Shown here in pieces: positions 34,617 to 48,961 of a stretch of 64,000 nucleotides of DNA. Position numbers and translations under genes: made by a program. Location: assembly GCA_001600095.1 (NCBI GenBank), contig BCIX01000004.1, forward strand, positions 996,586 to 1,060,585, in the 5' to 3' direction. Origin of the DNA: Bullera alba. Taxonomy: Eukaryota; Basidiomycota; Tremellomycetes; Tremellales; Bulleraceae. The notes beneath the pieces are model-generated. The model ran no database searches and was not told the DNA's origin. It saw only the letters and a list, made by a program, of their open reading frames with translations. Numbering within the stretch: position 1 is the stretch's first letter; the number at the start of each line of letters is the position of its first letter.

Positions 34617-36311
34617 CTAGTCTAGTAGAACGACCTCTTCGACGATGTCTTCTGGTTCCACCACCGCCTCGTCAGGGGTACGTGGCCCAAGAACCCTCTC
34701 GTTCTCCCATCTCTCCTCCTCTTTCTGATGCTTGTTCCTCTTGAGGCGCTTCGCGGCAGTAGCACCAGCTTGAGATAGTAGCTCGACCACCTTTTCATCT
34801 TTTTGCAGACTGCGGGGCATCAGCGCAGGCACATGGGCGAATATCGTGACCAAGACTGACCTAATAACGGCGGATGCCTTGAGATTCTCGCCCTGCATCA
34901 GCACGTAGGGCCCGTTCTGTTTGCCGAGCAGTCTGGCGAGTACAGCGTCCAGTAGAGTAGAATCCGCTGATACATTGGTCAGCACTTTTGTCTGCTTTCT
35001 CGCGGTCCAACTCACATCGTTGGTCAAAGTCGACAAAGGCTGGCGCAGGTTTGATGTTGTACGTTTTGAGAACCCGGCGGATCTCCCGCATCTTCGGGTC
35101 ACGCATCTTTCCCAAGACCATGACTGGGTATTGTTCCCATTGCTCACGCACAAGCTCTTCGAGTTCGGTCATGGCGTCTGGAGAGGCTGGGTTGAAAGGG
35201 AGGAAAGCTTCGGCTTCGATTTGCTTGGTCGGGTCATGGGTGATGGGCAAGGCATTGGCCGCGGTACCGGTCACGAACTGCATACAGGTCAGCATTATGT
35301 CCAAGATCCGACGAGATCCGACAAGACTCACGTGCATCAATGCTGCCAGCTCCTCGGCTTTGCTCATCTCCAAGGGTGGGAGCTCCACCTGCGGCAATCG
35401 GGGGGACAATTTGGACTGGACTTTGAGCGAGTGATGTGCTGGGGCGGCGGGTCTGAAGCCTGGCTCTCTGTCGACTCGGGCCTGCACAAAGTTAGCAGTG
35501 TTCGCATAGCATTTGTCGCGAAGCTTGACTCACCTCTTCCTCTCCTTGAATCTGTGCCGAGGCTTTCGCCAGCCATACTGTCTGTCTGATGACGGTGGCC
35601 CTCTGGGCATCGATTGCTGCTTGTTGGAACCATGACACCATGCAGAGAGTACCAAAGAGCATCACGCACAAGACTGTCATGACGATAGGGCGCTGGTAGC
35701 GAGGCACTCGAGGGACCCTTGGTCGGAATGCCGCGGCGCTGATTCGTTTTGTCGGGACGTGGGCGAGGACAAAGTCTTTCTCATTGAGGGTGTATGATGG
35801 GAGTTTGACATCGTTCTTGCAGAACGGAAGGAGCATCTTGAATGGATCGGGCTGAAAGCGGTCGCTGGTGGGCGTCCTGATCTCCTCGTCGTCGGCATCG
35901 CTCTCTTCACCTATGCTCCACATTGGAGTGATCATCCCGGCCACGGGCAGTGAGGCGAATCTTGCTCGATGCTTGTGCTTGGGTGCCGCGGACGTCCAGG
36001 CCGGCTCTGGTGCCATCTCCGAGGCCCGTCGATGTGTCTGGAAGGAGTAACGGGGTCGCCTTGGTCGATGAGCACCATCGTCCGAGCTTGAAGTCTCGGG
36101 TGACATGGGAGGGGATAGCTCGGGAACGGTCATGTTGGGGGAGTTGAGGGAGGTGATCATGCCGTGGAGTGTGTCGGTGGTGGGCTTGCCAGTCACACGG
36201 AACCAGTCGGGGGCGACATCGAGCTGGCGTTCCGGAGAGGAAGGAGGAGATGGAGGCAGTGTGGGAATCTGAAGGGTTAGCAAGGGGCTCAGAGCGCTTC
36301 ACACTTACCAT
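34617..36311 (-). CDS. Membrane-anchored glutaredoxin-fold protein lacking the catalytic Cys (paralogue A)
   Basis: The first coding exon is only the ATG (start 36311), followed by a 43-nt intron and then IPTLPPSPPSSPE. A Ser/Pro/acidic cytosolic head of about 180 residues precedes one membrane span (IVMTVLCVMLFGTLCMVSWF), as in yeast Grx6/Grx7, then a linker and a glutaredoxin-like domain: YPVMVLGKMRDPKMREIRRVL, APAFVDFDQR, LLGKQNGPYVLMQGENLKAS. In Grx6/7 the corresponding site is S-K-T-Y-C-P-Y; here it is G-K-M-R-D-P-K, so the active Cys is Asp. The Pro of the GSH-binding loop is kept (NGPYVL). The tail KEEERWENERVLGP is shared with the gene at 55217. Not a functional oxidoreductase by the usual chemistry; role unknown. 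Confidence 0.75.
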
Positions 36312-37246
36312 TGCTTTTGCGAGGTGACTGATTGGACGTTGATGCGATTGGTGAGTGATATGGGGGAAAGATGAGGATGGAAAAGAGAGCGAGTGACCGA
36401 GCTGGAGAGATATAAGTACTGCTGGTCAAGTCGGAGACGAGACTGAAATGTCAGCGAGAGCAGCACCAGGCCTTCAGACGTCGCCCCGAAAGCGGCGGAT
36501 GACTGGGAGACGGACGGAGATGCATAGTGATGGTCAGTAACCTTGCTGGTGAGGATTCGGTGGTGGGGGCGGTGGTGGTTTGGTGGTGTTCTGGTGGTGT
36601 TTTTGTGGTGGTGCGGTAAGGTAAGGACTGGATGTCCAAGCTGACTCTGGCTCGACCAAGTCCTCTGCAACTCTGCACGAGATCCCTCGATCTGGCTCCC
36701 AAAATTGCCCATTCCCGGCCTAAAGTCTGTTCGGGTAAAGAGGGTCCGAGGCGGAAACAGGCGGAAACGGTGGCGCTCGGGCGGTCAGAGGCGTCCGAGG
36801 CGGCAAGGGCCGATGCTGACCGACCGCTGCCGCTGGGGTGGATAAAGTTACGCGTGCGCCGCGCGTGGCAACTGCGTGGCAGATTACGACTGATTAGAAC
36901 AATGACGCATTTGATGCCTATTTGACCGGCTCGACCGGGTTTGACAGGGTCCAACCACGTTTCTAATCCGTGATCGTAAAGCAATTACCACTTTCGGCAT
37001 GTTTCCGCTGTTCCAGCTAATTTTATACTTCACCGCTGCAAGAGGCAAACCGGTAGCCGACCACGCGACAGCCGCATACACGTCTAACGAGGCATGCACT
37101 ACTGACATTGCAACATCCAGCCTGATGCAGCCAGCTCGTCAGCATGCAGCCACCGAGGCCACCGGTGACAAACCAAAGCAGGATTAGGGAATAGTCTCGT
37201 CACGGTAATGCTCGGAATACAAGGTAACAACGCCTTCGGGGCTGAC
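36312..37246. promoter_or_regulatory. Upstream region of paralogue A with (GGT)n-rich tract
   Basis: About 930 bp. At 36555-36620 the plus strand is a GGTGG-rich low-complexity run with one G5 and several GGTGGTGG words; the opposite strand is CACCACC-rich. Further on (36740-36800) GGCGGAAAC and GAGGCG words repeat. Open frames here are by-products of this bias. No gene supported. Confidence 0.45.
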
Positions 37247-39188
<1,942 letters not shown>

Positions 39189-39558
39189 CTTGTCCTAAAG
39201 CTGCGAAGAGGTATGTGGGTATATGTCGAAGGTAGAAGCAAGTCGCACAGTACTCAGCGTTGAAGGAGGCGAGTGTTTTGTTGAGTGGTGGTCGGCGCGT
39301 CGAGCGCGTCCCGAGCGCGGCAATACGGCGAATTAAGCCATGTGGCACTTTTTTGGGGGCGGAGGTGGGTCGCGTCGCCTGCCAATGCATATGTAGATTC
39401 TGAAACCCAGCCTGTACATGCCTGTACGTCTGTACTTCCATATAGGAGCTTGCCCAGACCCGTGGCCATGCAGCGAGATCTTGCACATATAGTGTGTACC
39501 AAACATCGCATACTCGTAGCCCTACCGTGGACACCAGGACGATGGCGGGGTCCAATCT
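39189..39558. other. Spacer between alpha-tubulin start and hydrolase stop
   Basis: About 370 bp holding the tubulin promoter and the 3' end of the hydrolase gene. No supported exon; the long minus-strand frame that runs through here is the hydrolase gene read through its last intron. Confidence 0.4.
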
Positions 39559-41249
39559 CTAGCACCGTTTCAACAACCATTCTCGCCAGTCTTCCAACAC
39601 GGCCTGTCTCTTCGCATCGTCTGCCTCGTCTATGCCAACCTGTTTCATAAGTACCGATCTCTATCAAGTCACCTACTTTGAGCATGACTACATGTCAGCG
39701 GGCATCTCCCTTGACGACTCACCATGTTCATAGCCTGGGTAGATGTGTACCTCCTTGTCTTCTACCCGAAGACGCTCGTGGAGCTTGATAGTTCCAGTAT
39801 ACGCGACCACTCGGTCTGAGGATCCGTGCACCAGGCGAATGGCTTTATGTTAGCTTTCATTGCTGAGATCTACTCACGACAATCGATCTCCTCGGCTCGT
39901 CGCTGTAACTCTGTCATGCCTTCCAGCAGGGCTAGGCCGGTAGCAACTCGTAACCACCCGTGATAACACAAGCCTGAACGTTAGCCTTACGACCCAGCCT
40001 CGCACTTACGGTCTGCAAAGAAGTCCTCTTCAACTCGTGGATCATCCGAGACCTTGCCTAATGACGTTAGTTGATCCCGAGAGAGACCGACTCACCCCGC
40101 AGCGCCTTGGCCAGAGGCAACGTTCCAGCGGCGTACTTTAGACCTCGTCCGATGAGCTCTGTTATCAACCAGGGACGTGACTCAGGCGAAACTGGTATCA
40201 GCTGTGTTTCTCGCTTCGTACTCACCCTCTACAGCAGGGCACATGACAAAGGCGCCGGCGACGCGCGGGCGAGCTGACTCGAGATCGGTAGGTCGCTCTG
40301 CGTCAGAGTATCCGATGCCGGAATCTGGTAGTCGAGTCTCCCTACTGTCAACCACCTCGCTATTAGGGCCAGGAGGGTACTTGAGAAGGTAGTAGAGGCT
40401 TTAGTCAGCGGTGTCAAAGCAAGTAACTTACATTGTCCATCCTCCCATAGAGCTGAGACCAGCTTTAGCTTTGTTGCGCGGCTTGGCTTCACAGTGACTC
40501 ACGCTCCGCTCAAGAAGACCTTGTGCTGGGCCCTGCCTTTACTAAGGTCATCGCGGACGAGGTCCGTCAGCACTGCTTGAAGCGCTGCTGGTAGAAGAAG
40601 TGCGGATGGCAAGTAGGAGTTGACGCCTGTGGATCGGCCAAACTGACGTCAGTGCGCCTTTGCGAAACCACTCACGCTGGGCAGATCAGGAATGATCACA
40701 CGAAAGCCCGCGTCGAGGAGGTACTTGACGTGAGGCGCATATCGAAGCCCATAGTCGCTGAGACCTAGTCTTCAGCGGTCGTCGGATTGACTCGACGCAC
40801 CGTGAACCAGGACGACATCAGTCCCGTGACCTCGACCGTGACCGACCCAGCCACCGGTAGGCGGCTCTTTCAGCTCGAAACAAGTGTATACTACCCAGCG
40901 ACCGGGGCGAAGCTCTTCGGGTGTGAACTCGACATCTTCGGCAGCGACGATTTCTGACGAGTCGTAGGCTGCCGCTTCTGTGCTGAAATCAGAGTATGGC
41001 TTCAGATGGACTCGTCTCCGTCGTTGTGTTATGCTCTCATCGTTGAGTAGAGCGAGATGCGGTGGATGTGGAGGTAGAGTGTACCGTCCATAAGCTTGAT
41101 AGTCAGCGCAGTCACAGATTGCATAATCTCACTAGGATCTTGCACAGTGTACAATCCTGCACGGACGAGGTACGGCTCCGCTATCTCCCTAACTGATGAG
41201 CGAAGCGCTCCATGGATTGTGCTCACCATAGAGGGTTGTGCAACGGCAT
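39559..41249 (-). CDS. Alpha/beta hydrolase, lysophospholipase/monoglyceride-lipase type
   Basis: Start at 41249 (MPLHNPLWEIAEPYLVRAG), directly after an in-frame stop; stop at 39559 (LLKRC). An intron at 41095-41132 ending in AAG joins YTVQDPT to YGRYTLPPHPPHLA. Core motifs: TDVVLVHG oxyanion strand, GFRVIIPDLPSFGRSTG, nucleophile elbow GLSSMGGWT, an insert of about 50 residues rich in Asp/Glu/Arg, Asp in RLVHGSSDRVV and His in YPGYEHVML. Residues 30-120 are a family-specific N-terminal extension. Substrate not deducible; monoacylglycerol or lysophospholipid likely from the HG and GxSxGG context. Confidence 0.82.
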
Positions 41250-41707
41250 GGGGCGCCAGTGAAGCTAGTTGTAAAGTGGACCAGACTTCTCTGGTAGACT
41301 GAAGTTGGCAAGAAGTTGGTCTCCCTTGTGAAGCTGAAACGTGGTGTAACGTGGTGTCTAACGTCATCTAAACGCGTTAGCCGAAGCTCGTCCGAACGCA
41401 ACTAAAGCAGGCAACCCGCTTAAACCCCGGGAGATTGTCCCGGGGCCAACGCTCTCCTCCTTTTTGAGCGACGAGACAACTGCACTAGATTGCTCATATC
41501 AAGCTCATATCAAAGCTCATACTCTCAAGGTCACTCCTTTCAACCAGCATCTGACATCCCTGCACGCGCCCATCGCGTCACAAGTCACTGCCTTCGCTCT
41601 CAGTACGTGAGTGACATCACAGATTCACACCAGCACTCGCCTTCCAGCCTGTCGCAAATGGGTTAACGCGAGACCGTCTCCTTCAACTCGCCTCACTTCC
41701 TTCAATC
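41250..41707. promoter_or_regulatory. Divergent promoter of hydrolase and trehalase genes, with a GC-rich hairpin
   Basis: A 7-bp perfect inverted repeat, CCCCGGG-agattgt-CCCGGGG, lies at about 41426-41446. Upstream of the trehalase ATG are pyrimidine-rich stretches and a threefold AGCTCATA-type repeat around 41500-41522. No AGGGG stress element was seen in an obvious form beside the trehalase start. Confidence 0.5.
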
Positions 41708-44700
41708 ATGTCGGCCACTCACGCTAACACGCTGCAGCCACCTGCGATCAAGCGCACTCACACCTTGTCCCCTTCTTTGCTCCCTCGCGCTCCCTTGCCT
41801 CTGTCACTCAACATGGCCGGGGTGAAGCAAGACCTCGCCTTGCCTGAAGGTCCAGGCAGAGCCAAGTTGCCTCAGCCCAAGAATCTACTCTTCATCGAGC
41901 CAGAGGTCACGACACCAGTGGTTACACCGAGAAATGGCGAGACAGCCGACCCCTTAGCGCAGGCGGGTCAAAAGTTGTCTCAAAAGAACCTGCCTCATGT
42001 CCATTCCGAGCCTGCAGAGTACTACGGAGGGACCCAGGTGTGGAGTCGTGCGAGGACATTTAGCAATGTGAGTCATGTGCTCGAGACTGCGAGCTGATAT
42101 AAAGGCCGATCACGGCCGTCGTGTAGACAGCGAAATAACGCGAAATCGAAGGCTGTCACACGATGAAATCACACCCTCAGCGCCACGACGATTCTTGATC
42201 GACGTCGAGGAGACCATGCGCATTGTGCTACAGCAGGAAGACACGAACAACGAGTGAGTGAACAGCTGCTGCGCTTTGGCTGACGATAGCTTTCAAATTT
42301 CCATCTTTGATTCTGGGCCAAAGCTCCTTTCGCTGGGTACGGCCAGCTCCAATGCTCACAAGACGTTTGACATTAGAGTGAGTGGTGAGGAAAGGCCGTT
42401 ACTGATGTTTAGGGCACATACATGCTCTCCAACCTTCTACAAGAACTAGCCCTCGCCCGCGACTATGGCAGAAAGAGAATTGTCCTCGACGAAGCTAGAC
42501 TGGCGGAGAATCCCGTGGACAGATTGTCCCGAATGATCAAGAACTCGTTCTGGAACGCCTTAACCCGACGTATCGATGCCGAAGGACTGGAGGTGGCCTG
42601 TGCGGATCCCAAGAACCGAAGCAGGGAAATGCGAGCGCTCATCTACGTGCCCCACGGCGAGGATGCCATCGCGCAATACTACCGTGACATGTGAGTCTTG
42701 CGTCTGTGTTGTTGCTGACGACCCAGCGCCATTGAGAAGCCGAATCTCAACCTGCACGTGGAGATTCTTCCACCCAACTGCGATGACCCAGAGTTTGTCA
42801 AGACTTTGAACGACAAGCCGGGAATCCTTGCCCTTGCGATGAAGCAAGTACCCGGCGGTCTTGAAGCGCTGCCTTTTATCGTTCCGGGTGCCAGGTTCAA
42901 CGAGAAATACGGCTGGGACAGTGTGAGTTGTCGTCTTCCGTCCGCAGCTGACAATAGTACTTTATGGCGCTTGGACTCTTGGTCGACGGCAAGATCGACC
43001 TTGCGATGAGCATTGTCGAGCACTGCATCTTTGAGATCAAGCACTACAACAAGGTGTTGAATGGAAACAGATCCTATGTGAGTGGAATCAAATTACCATC
43101 CCCTGACAGAGCAGTACTTGGCCCGTTCGCAGCCCCCGTTCTTCACCGACCTTGCGCTTCAAATCTTCAATCAGCTCGACAGGACCAAGGCGGACCAAAA
43201 CGTCGAATGGCTCAAGCGTGCCATCAAGGCTGCGATCAAGGAGTACAACGCGTATTGGATGTCGGAGCCGTCTCTCGACCCCATTACTGGCCTCTCGCGA
43301 TACCGACCAGCCGGTCAGGGTATCCCTCCAGAGACCGAGGCGTCTCACTTCACCCACATTCTCCAGCCTTACGCCCAGAATCTCGGAATCTCTGTCAACG
43401 AGTATATCGACGGTTACAACGACAAGTCCATCTCGGAGCCAGAGCTCGACGAGTACTTTATGCACGATCGAGGGGTGCGAGAGTCTGGCCATGATACGTC
43501 TTATCGTCTCGACCGTAAATGTGCGGACCTCGCCACCGTGGATCTCAACTCTCTGCTCTACAAGGTATGTGCAGTCTTGTGCAGTCTGTTGACAAGGCTG
43601 ACGGTTCCAGTATGAAATCGATATTGCGCAAGCTATCGAGTTTATCTTTGGCGACAAGCTCGAGATGGACGAGGAATTCGAACTATCTCCATGGCCCATT
43701 ACCCCCGAGTCGGTCGCGTCGAGCGAGCGCAAGCTGTCAACCGCGGAACCAATGACAAGTGCGATCTGGTACGAGCGAGCGGCTAAGCGCAAGGACACTA
43801 TGGATCGCCTGTGCTGGAACGACGGCGTGGGCATGTACTTTGACTATGACACCAAGGCGAAGAAGCAAACAAGGTACGAGTCCGTGACGACGCTGTGGCC
43901 CTTGTGGGCAGGCTGCGCGTCCGAGGATCAAGCTCTGAAGCTAGTGTGAGTTTATACGTACTGTTCTTCGCTGACATTTAGACGCAACGCCGTGCCCAAG
44001 TTTGAAGTTGCAGGCGGATTGGTCTCTGGTACAGAAGAGTCGAGAGGTATCATCTCCCTCGACCGACCGAATCGACAGTGGGGTAGGTCGCTCTCCTTTT
44101 GCGCTAGCTGACAACAAGACTACCCATTCTCGTGGCCGCCACATCAGATCATGGCTTGGGTTGGACTGGAGCGCTACGGGTTCTTGGATGACGCCGCCAG
44201 GCTCGCATACCGATGGGTCTACATGATGACTCTCTCGTTTGTCGACTTCAACGGTATCGTGCCGGAGAAGTTTGATGCTGTAGAGCTGAGCCATATGGTG
44301 GATGCCGAGTAGTGAGTCGCCAGGGTCTGGACATTGCTGACGATCAGTGGCAATCAGGGCACGGATTTCCGATACGTGCCAAGGGAAGGGTTTGGATGGA
44401 TGAATGGTGAGCTCCAAGTGTAGGACGTGACTGACCGTCAGCCGCGTACCAGATTGGTCTGCAGTGTCTCACCACTGGCATGCGTAGAGCGGTTGCAGCT
44501 TGTGTACCAGTGAGTTGGAAGACTTTGGTCATGACTGACGTGTAGCCCTGGGTCTTCTTCAACTTGCCAGCGCCCGACTTTACCTCTGCCAAGAGACGAC
44601 GAGCGGAGCGTGAGGCACGAGAAGCAGCTGCAGCTGCTTCCGGACACGGAGGAGAGCCAAAGCAGTCTGTACACAACGAACCACCCTCTCTCGAGCAGGC

Positions 44701-44731
44701 CATTGCGAACCTAAAGCTCGAGCTGGCCTGA
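41708..44731 (+). CDS. NTH1: Neutral trehalase, GH37
   Basis: Hydrolyses cytosolic trehalose to glucose during recovery from stress. Stop at 44729-44731; about twelve exons of which the first is 41708..42067 and the second starts at 42105 after an intron ending in AAAG. The N-terminal regulatory region contains RNRRLSHDE, a PKA-type RRxS site at the place where yeast Nth1 is phosphorylated and bound by 14-3-3. The catalytic domain shows [19 protein letters not shown], the trehalase signature [25 protein letters not shown] and [16 protein letters not shown]. The C-terminus is Ala/Arg-rich. Tail-to-tail with the CoA-transferase, only 15 bp apart. Confidence 0.95.
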
Positions 44732-44746
44732 TGACAATGCATATGA

Positions 44747-46489
44747 TTATACGATGTTTTCTCTGCGGAACTCGGCAATGTCGGTGTCTGCATAGTCTAG
44801 CTCCTTTAGGATCTCCTCGGTGTGCTGACCAAGGTATGGTGGTGGTCGATAGGCCTGAGTGGTCAGCTGAGTTGAGGTGCAAAACATACCTTCAGCTTCT
44901 CCCCGTCATAAGTCACTGCCGCAGCTGGGATCTTGATCCGTCCAGCTCTGGGATGCTGAAGATTAGTGGCTGATGACCCACTATACACTTACATCCACCT
45001 CCTCGACAACGCCCCTGGCCCGAGCTTGGGGGTGGTCAAACGTCTGCGCAATGTTGTTGATCGGGCTTACTGGTCAGCTTCAGTCGAAACGTTTGGACGC
45101 ACGCAAAAGGCAGTCCTTTCCCCGTGAGCTTCTCGCACCACTCTGCCGTCGTTCCTTGCTTGAATGTCTGCTCGATCAGCTCTACGAGCTCGACCCTGTT
45201 CTCGACCCGTTTGGCGTTTCTGCTGAAGCGCTCATCGGTGGCCCATTCCGGTCGCCCCAGTATCGAGCTGAAGACGCTGAATTGAGTGTCGTTGCCCGCT
45301 GAAGCCATGATGAACGAATCCTTGGTGGTGAAGACTTGGTACGGCACGATTGACGGGTGTGAAGTGCCCCATCTCGTGGCTTCTTGCCCCGCGATCAGGT
45401 AATTTGAAGCTATGTTTGCCAGAGAGGCAATCTGGGAGCTCAGCATGCTACGACGTGGACACCCACCTGACTCTCAAACAAGCTGCACTCTACGCGGGAG
45501 CCGACACCGGTTTGGCTTCTCTTGAAGAGTGAGGCTAGTATTGCGGATACGGCATAGTGTCCAGTCAGGATATCTGTCACGGCGACGCCGACCTAAGCGT
45601 TAGCTCCATAGATCATCTTGACTCACCTTGACTGGTTTGCCCTCCTTCTCGCCGGTAATGTGCATCAATCCGGCCTCGGCTTCGATGACAACGTCGTAAC
45701 CAGGCGATTTGGCGTATGGGCCGGTGGACCCATATCCTGCAACTCAGCAAGACACAACAATTTGCACCTACCTGTGATGGAGCAGTATACGAGCTTTGGG
45801 TTGGACGGTCGAAGCTGATCGTATCCGAGACCAAACTTGTCCAGCTTTCCAGGTACACTGTTGTCAGAAATTGATGGTGGGCTGGGTGCCTCACTAGTTT
45901 TCCACCAGGACGTCGGCCTTGTGGGCCAATTTGTGGGCGATTTCTCGCCCTTGTGGGGTCTTTAAGTTCAAGGTGAGGCTTGACATCAGCTTTGACAGTA
46001 TCTCTAAACTCACGAGCGCTTGTTCCGGTTGGCTTGCAGAAAGTAGGCAGACTCGGGCGGTAGATCTGGCCTCGGGGCGTCCGCTCTAGTCACTGCTCCC
46101 GGAGGCAGCCAGGAGCGAGTGTCATCTCCTAATCCAGGACTCTCGATCTAGATATGGTGAGCTTTGTCGCCCTCCCAGCATACCTTGATGACGTCCGCTG
46201 GCTAGTCAGCTCTGTCGACGCCGTCAACCCACCGCCTAGATCTGCCTGTGGGCTTAGCTTATGTTCTTCACATTGCACTTACCAGCATCATCGTTCCAAG
46301 CGGGCCGGCGAGCACTCGCGTCAGATCGAGAACGCGTATGCCCGCCAAGGGTCTCAGGCCTGCCATGGCGGTGGTCATGTTCTTAAGTAGGATCGTGCAA
46401 GAGACAGAGAGAAGATGGCACGAAAGAGACGTATGGAGCGTCAATCTCGCCGGACAACTAACGGCAATTGCCGGTAACCGAGAATGCAT
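44747..46489 (-). CDS. Class III CoA-transferase (CaiB/BaiF; SUGCT-like), possibly mitochondrial
   Basis: Moves CoA between acyl groups; the eukaryotic SUGCT branch makes glutaryl-CoA from succinyl-CoA in mitochondria. Core features: [20 protein letters not shown] at the start, [23 protein letters not shown], the [15 protein letters not shown] region, [18 protein letters not shown], and the C-terminal [21 protein letters not shown] block. The first ATG of the open frame (46489) adds an Arg/Ser/Leu-rich, acid-free head ([18 protein letters not shown]) that looks like a mitochondrial presequence; the internal ATG at 46378 would give a cytosolic form. Substrate specificity cannot be read here. 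Confidence 0.85.
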
Positions 46490-46531
46490 CGTTTATTCGT
46501 CAACATTAAGATCGTCATCATGTACAATTGT

Positions 46532-48567
46532 TCACTCCACTGCGTTGCCATGCACCCGGACCTGGAGCCATCAGTCAAGCTCCACTATGATGTACTCACT
46601 CGATACAGGCATGTCAAGTCCCCGCCCCAGTTTGAATTCACGCGGAAGATGACCACACCGACGTCGACGCCTAGGTCCACGATGGCTGGGTCGACTTTAA
46701 AGGTCTGGATGTGAGATGGTGCTGAAGGATCGTATGTGAAGGTGCCCAGCGAGAGATGGTCCGGTGCCTCGTCCCTGCAGGTTAGCTTTGACATGCGCGA
46801 TGAACTCACCCGTTCATTTTCGCCCAATTTTCTGACCCTTCCCAGATGCCCAACTACAAAGATCAGCTTTCTATACCCGCCTCTTGAACTCACCACCTGG
46901 ACCTCCCGCGGTGCAGTCGAAACATCCAGAGCCACGTCTTTCGAGGCATGTTCTATCGTGATTGCCGTGACGACAATTCGCCTTGTCAACAACACGCCCA
47001 ACTGCCCCTGATCTCCCTTGAACGGCCAGCAGTTTCCCACCGAGATATCCGGATGCAGTGCAGTGGCCGGGCTCCTCCCTTCGACATTCTTCCGGCCGAG
47101 TAGAGTGCGCTCGAGTACGTTGGCGGAGCGCATCACCAAGGTGTCGGTGGTGATGGATGGGACGATGCGCGCTCCAGCGGTGAACAAGGCGTAATCAGGA
47201 AGGGCAAGGGTGTCTTTTGAGTACTTGAGTAACGCAGCCGTGATCATGTCGTGCAGCAGCGGTGTCGGATCGGACCCTGCTGAGGACTTCAACGCGCTCC
47301 GCCTGACCTCTTCTTCCACCATGTGCCGTAGGTGTTCTTGGGTCGGATCCGATTGTTGACGAAGCATCATGTCGACCTCGCTGTGCACCGACGCGAGGAG
47401 CTTGGTCCAGACCTCGGGATGTACGTCGACCTTGCCCTGGGAGCCGAATTGAATTGGTAGGTATTTTGGCAGTAATCCTTCGATGACTGCTTGACTGTCG
47501 ACTTTTTCCAGATTGCTGACTCGGTGTGTGAGCTTGTCCAGGTCCGTGTACTTTGATAGAGCTTGGTCCATCGTAGCGAGTCGGGCCAGAATATCATCGT
47601 CGACGTGAGTCCCTATCCTCTCGGCATCTGAGAGGTGTCTGGACGAGTCGGAGAGAAGCTGTATCGCGCGTTCCAAGTGGGCCAAGCGATCGACCAGGTC
47701 AACTGTTTGTGGGGCCAGGTTATTCGTAGAGCGGTTCGCCAGCCGAATAGCCAATGAGAGGCATAGAAGCGTACCGAGGACCTTCCACCAGTCTTTCCGT
47801 GCTCGTTGCAGAACCTTTTTGAGTGGTTTGATGGCGAGTTGAGAGATCAAGCGTGATGCGGTTCCCAACACCGCTTCTATGGCCATCTTCAATCCGAGGA
47901 GCATCCCGTACAGGAGATTGGTTGCGACTGTGCGAGGTGCTGAAGCTTGGGATACGCCGCGGTCCTCTTGTGGAGTCAAGGCGCGGGCGAACATTTCCAC
48001 CGGTGTGGGCGAGCGATATGCTCGTTGCTGAGGGGCAAGTCTCGGCGGCTGTATACCCACGCCCATGCCCAGATATCCTTCTCCCTTTGCCCGCCTCTGT
48101 CCTCTTGTCTCCGCTCGTCCATTCAGTGCACCGCTTCTGACGATGCCCTCGCCGCCTGACTCGTCGGAATCGCCAGCCCAGTCGTCATCCGCAGGTCGAT
48201 ATGGCATGTCCTCCGCTTTGCCCTTTCTCCCATTCGTCTTTTGTGCCTTTTTGACAAACTCTTCTTCCTGCTGGTAGTCGTAGCTGGATGTCGTGCCGAG
48301 GGACGAGAACGATGGGTACTCTTCGGCATCCGTAGGGCGCAGGAAGAACCGGACGGGACTGAGTGCTCTTGCAGATGCTGCTAGCTGCTCTGCAGGGCTC
48401 TTTTCTCGAGCTCCGACATTTTGTTTGCTCCGGGACACTGGTTTCCCACTCCGCGATGAAGTCTGCGCTGCGTGGAAAGCTGCTGCGACGCTACACCGTC
48501 AGATCCGGACTTGGACTTAGACTCACTTGACGCTGGTGTCTTGTAGAGCGATCGAGCTTTTGCCCAT
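46532..48567 (-). CDS. SAD1: SUN-domain nuclear envelope protein (Sad1-like)
   Basis: Inner nuclear membrane half of the LINC bridge. Start at 48567 (MGKSSIALQDTSV), a 35-nt intron, then a Ser/Arg-rich nucleoplasmic region of about 180 residues, hydrophobic segments around LLYGMLLGLKMAIEAVLG and VLGTLLCLSLAIRLA, a luminal coiled coil (HLERAIQLLSD...LEKVDSQ), and the SUN domain: NCWPFKGDQGQLGVLLTRRI, LGIWEGSENWAKMNG and FRVNSNWGG. Two short introns inside the SUN domain and one near the end are needed; the last gives TCLYRVRVHGNAVE rather than the premature stop at 46585. Confidence 0.9.
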
Positions 48568-48961
48568 CCTGCTGGCGATCAGTTCAAGGTAATGTTTCCG
48601 GAAAAGATGCGACGTGCCTCGTATTGCTTCCAGTCTCCCACTCTTCTTCGTGCACGTGACTGCGGGTACTGCGAACGCTCCTGGCTGGAGATGCAGCAGT
48701 GTTCACCGCGGCAGACTTTCTTGGGGGCATGTTGGATGATGTGCAACGATACGAGCTTTCCTAAGCAACATGGAGACCATTGTAAACAAAACATCGGCAC
48801 CTCGTCATGAAATCGCCTTCCGTCGGAAGTGCACTCGGTGCTCATTTGGGTCATGATATACATCTCGCAGGTGTACGACGAATTCCAGAGGGACCTGCCC
48901 ACTCCAGACGCAGACATGGCCTCCTCCAGACACCCAGCACAATGCACCGCAACGCGAGCGT
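48568..48961. other. Spacer between SAD1 and RPS16
   Basis: About 390 bp with the SAD1 promoter and the uS9 3' end. A 72-codon open frame on the plus strand (48592-48810) is Cys-rich but has no family motif or splice partners; not called. Confidence 0.4.

Noticed and set aside
43088..43834. 248-codon minus-strand open frame opposite the trehalase gene
   Set aside because: Antisense shadow of a GC-rich trehalase exon; no family features.
45036..46652. Plus-strand open frames across the CoA-transferase gene
   Set aside because: No motifs; they lie antisense to exons with clear CaiB/BaiF blocks.
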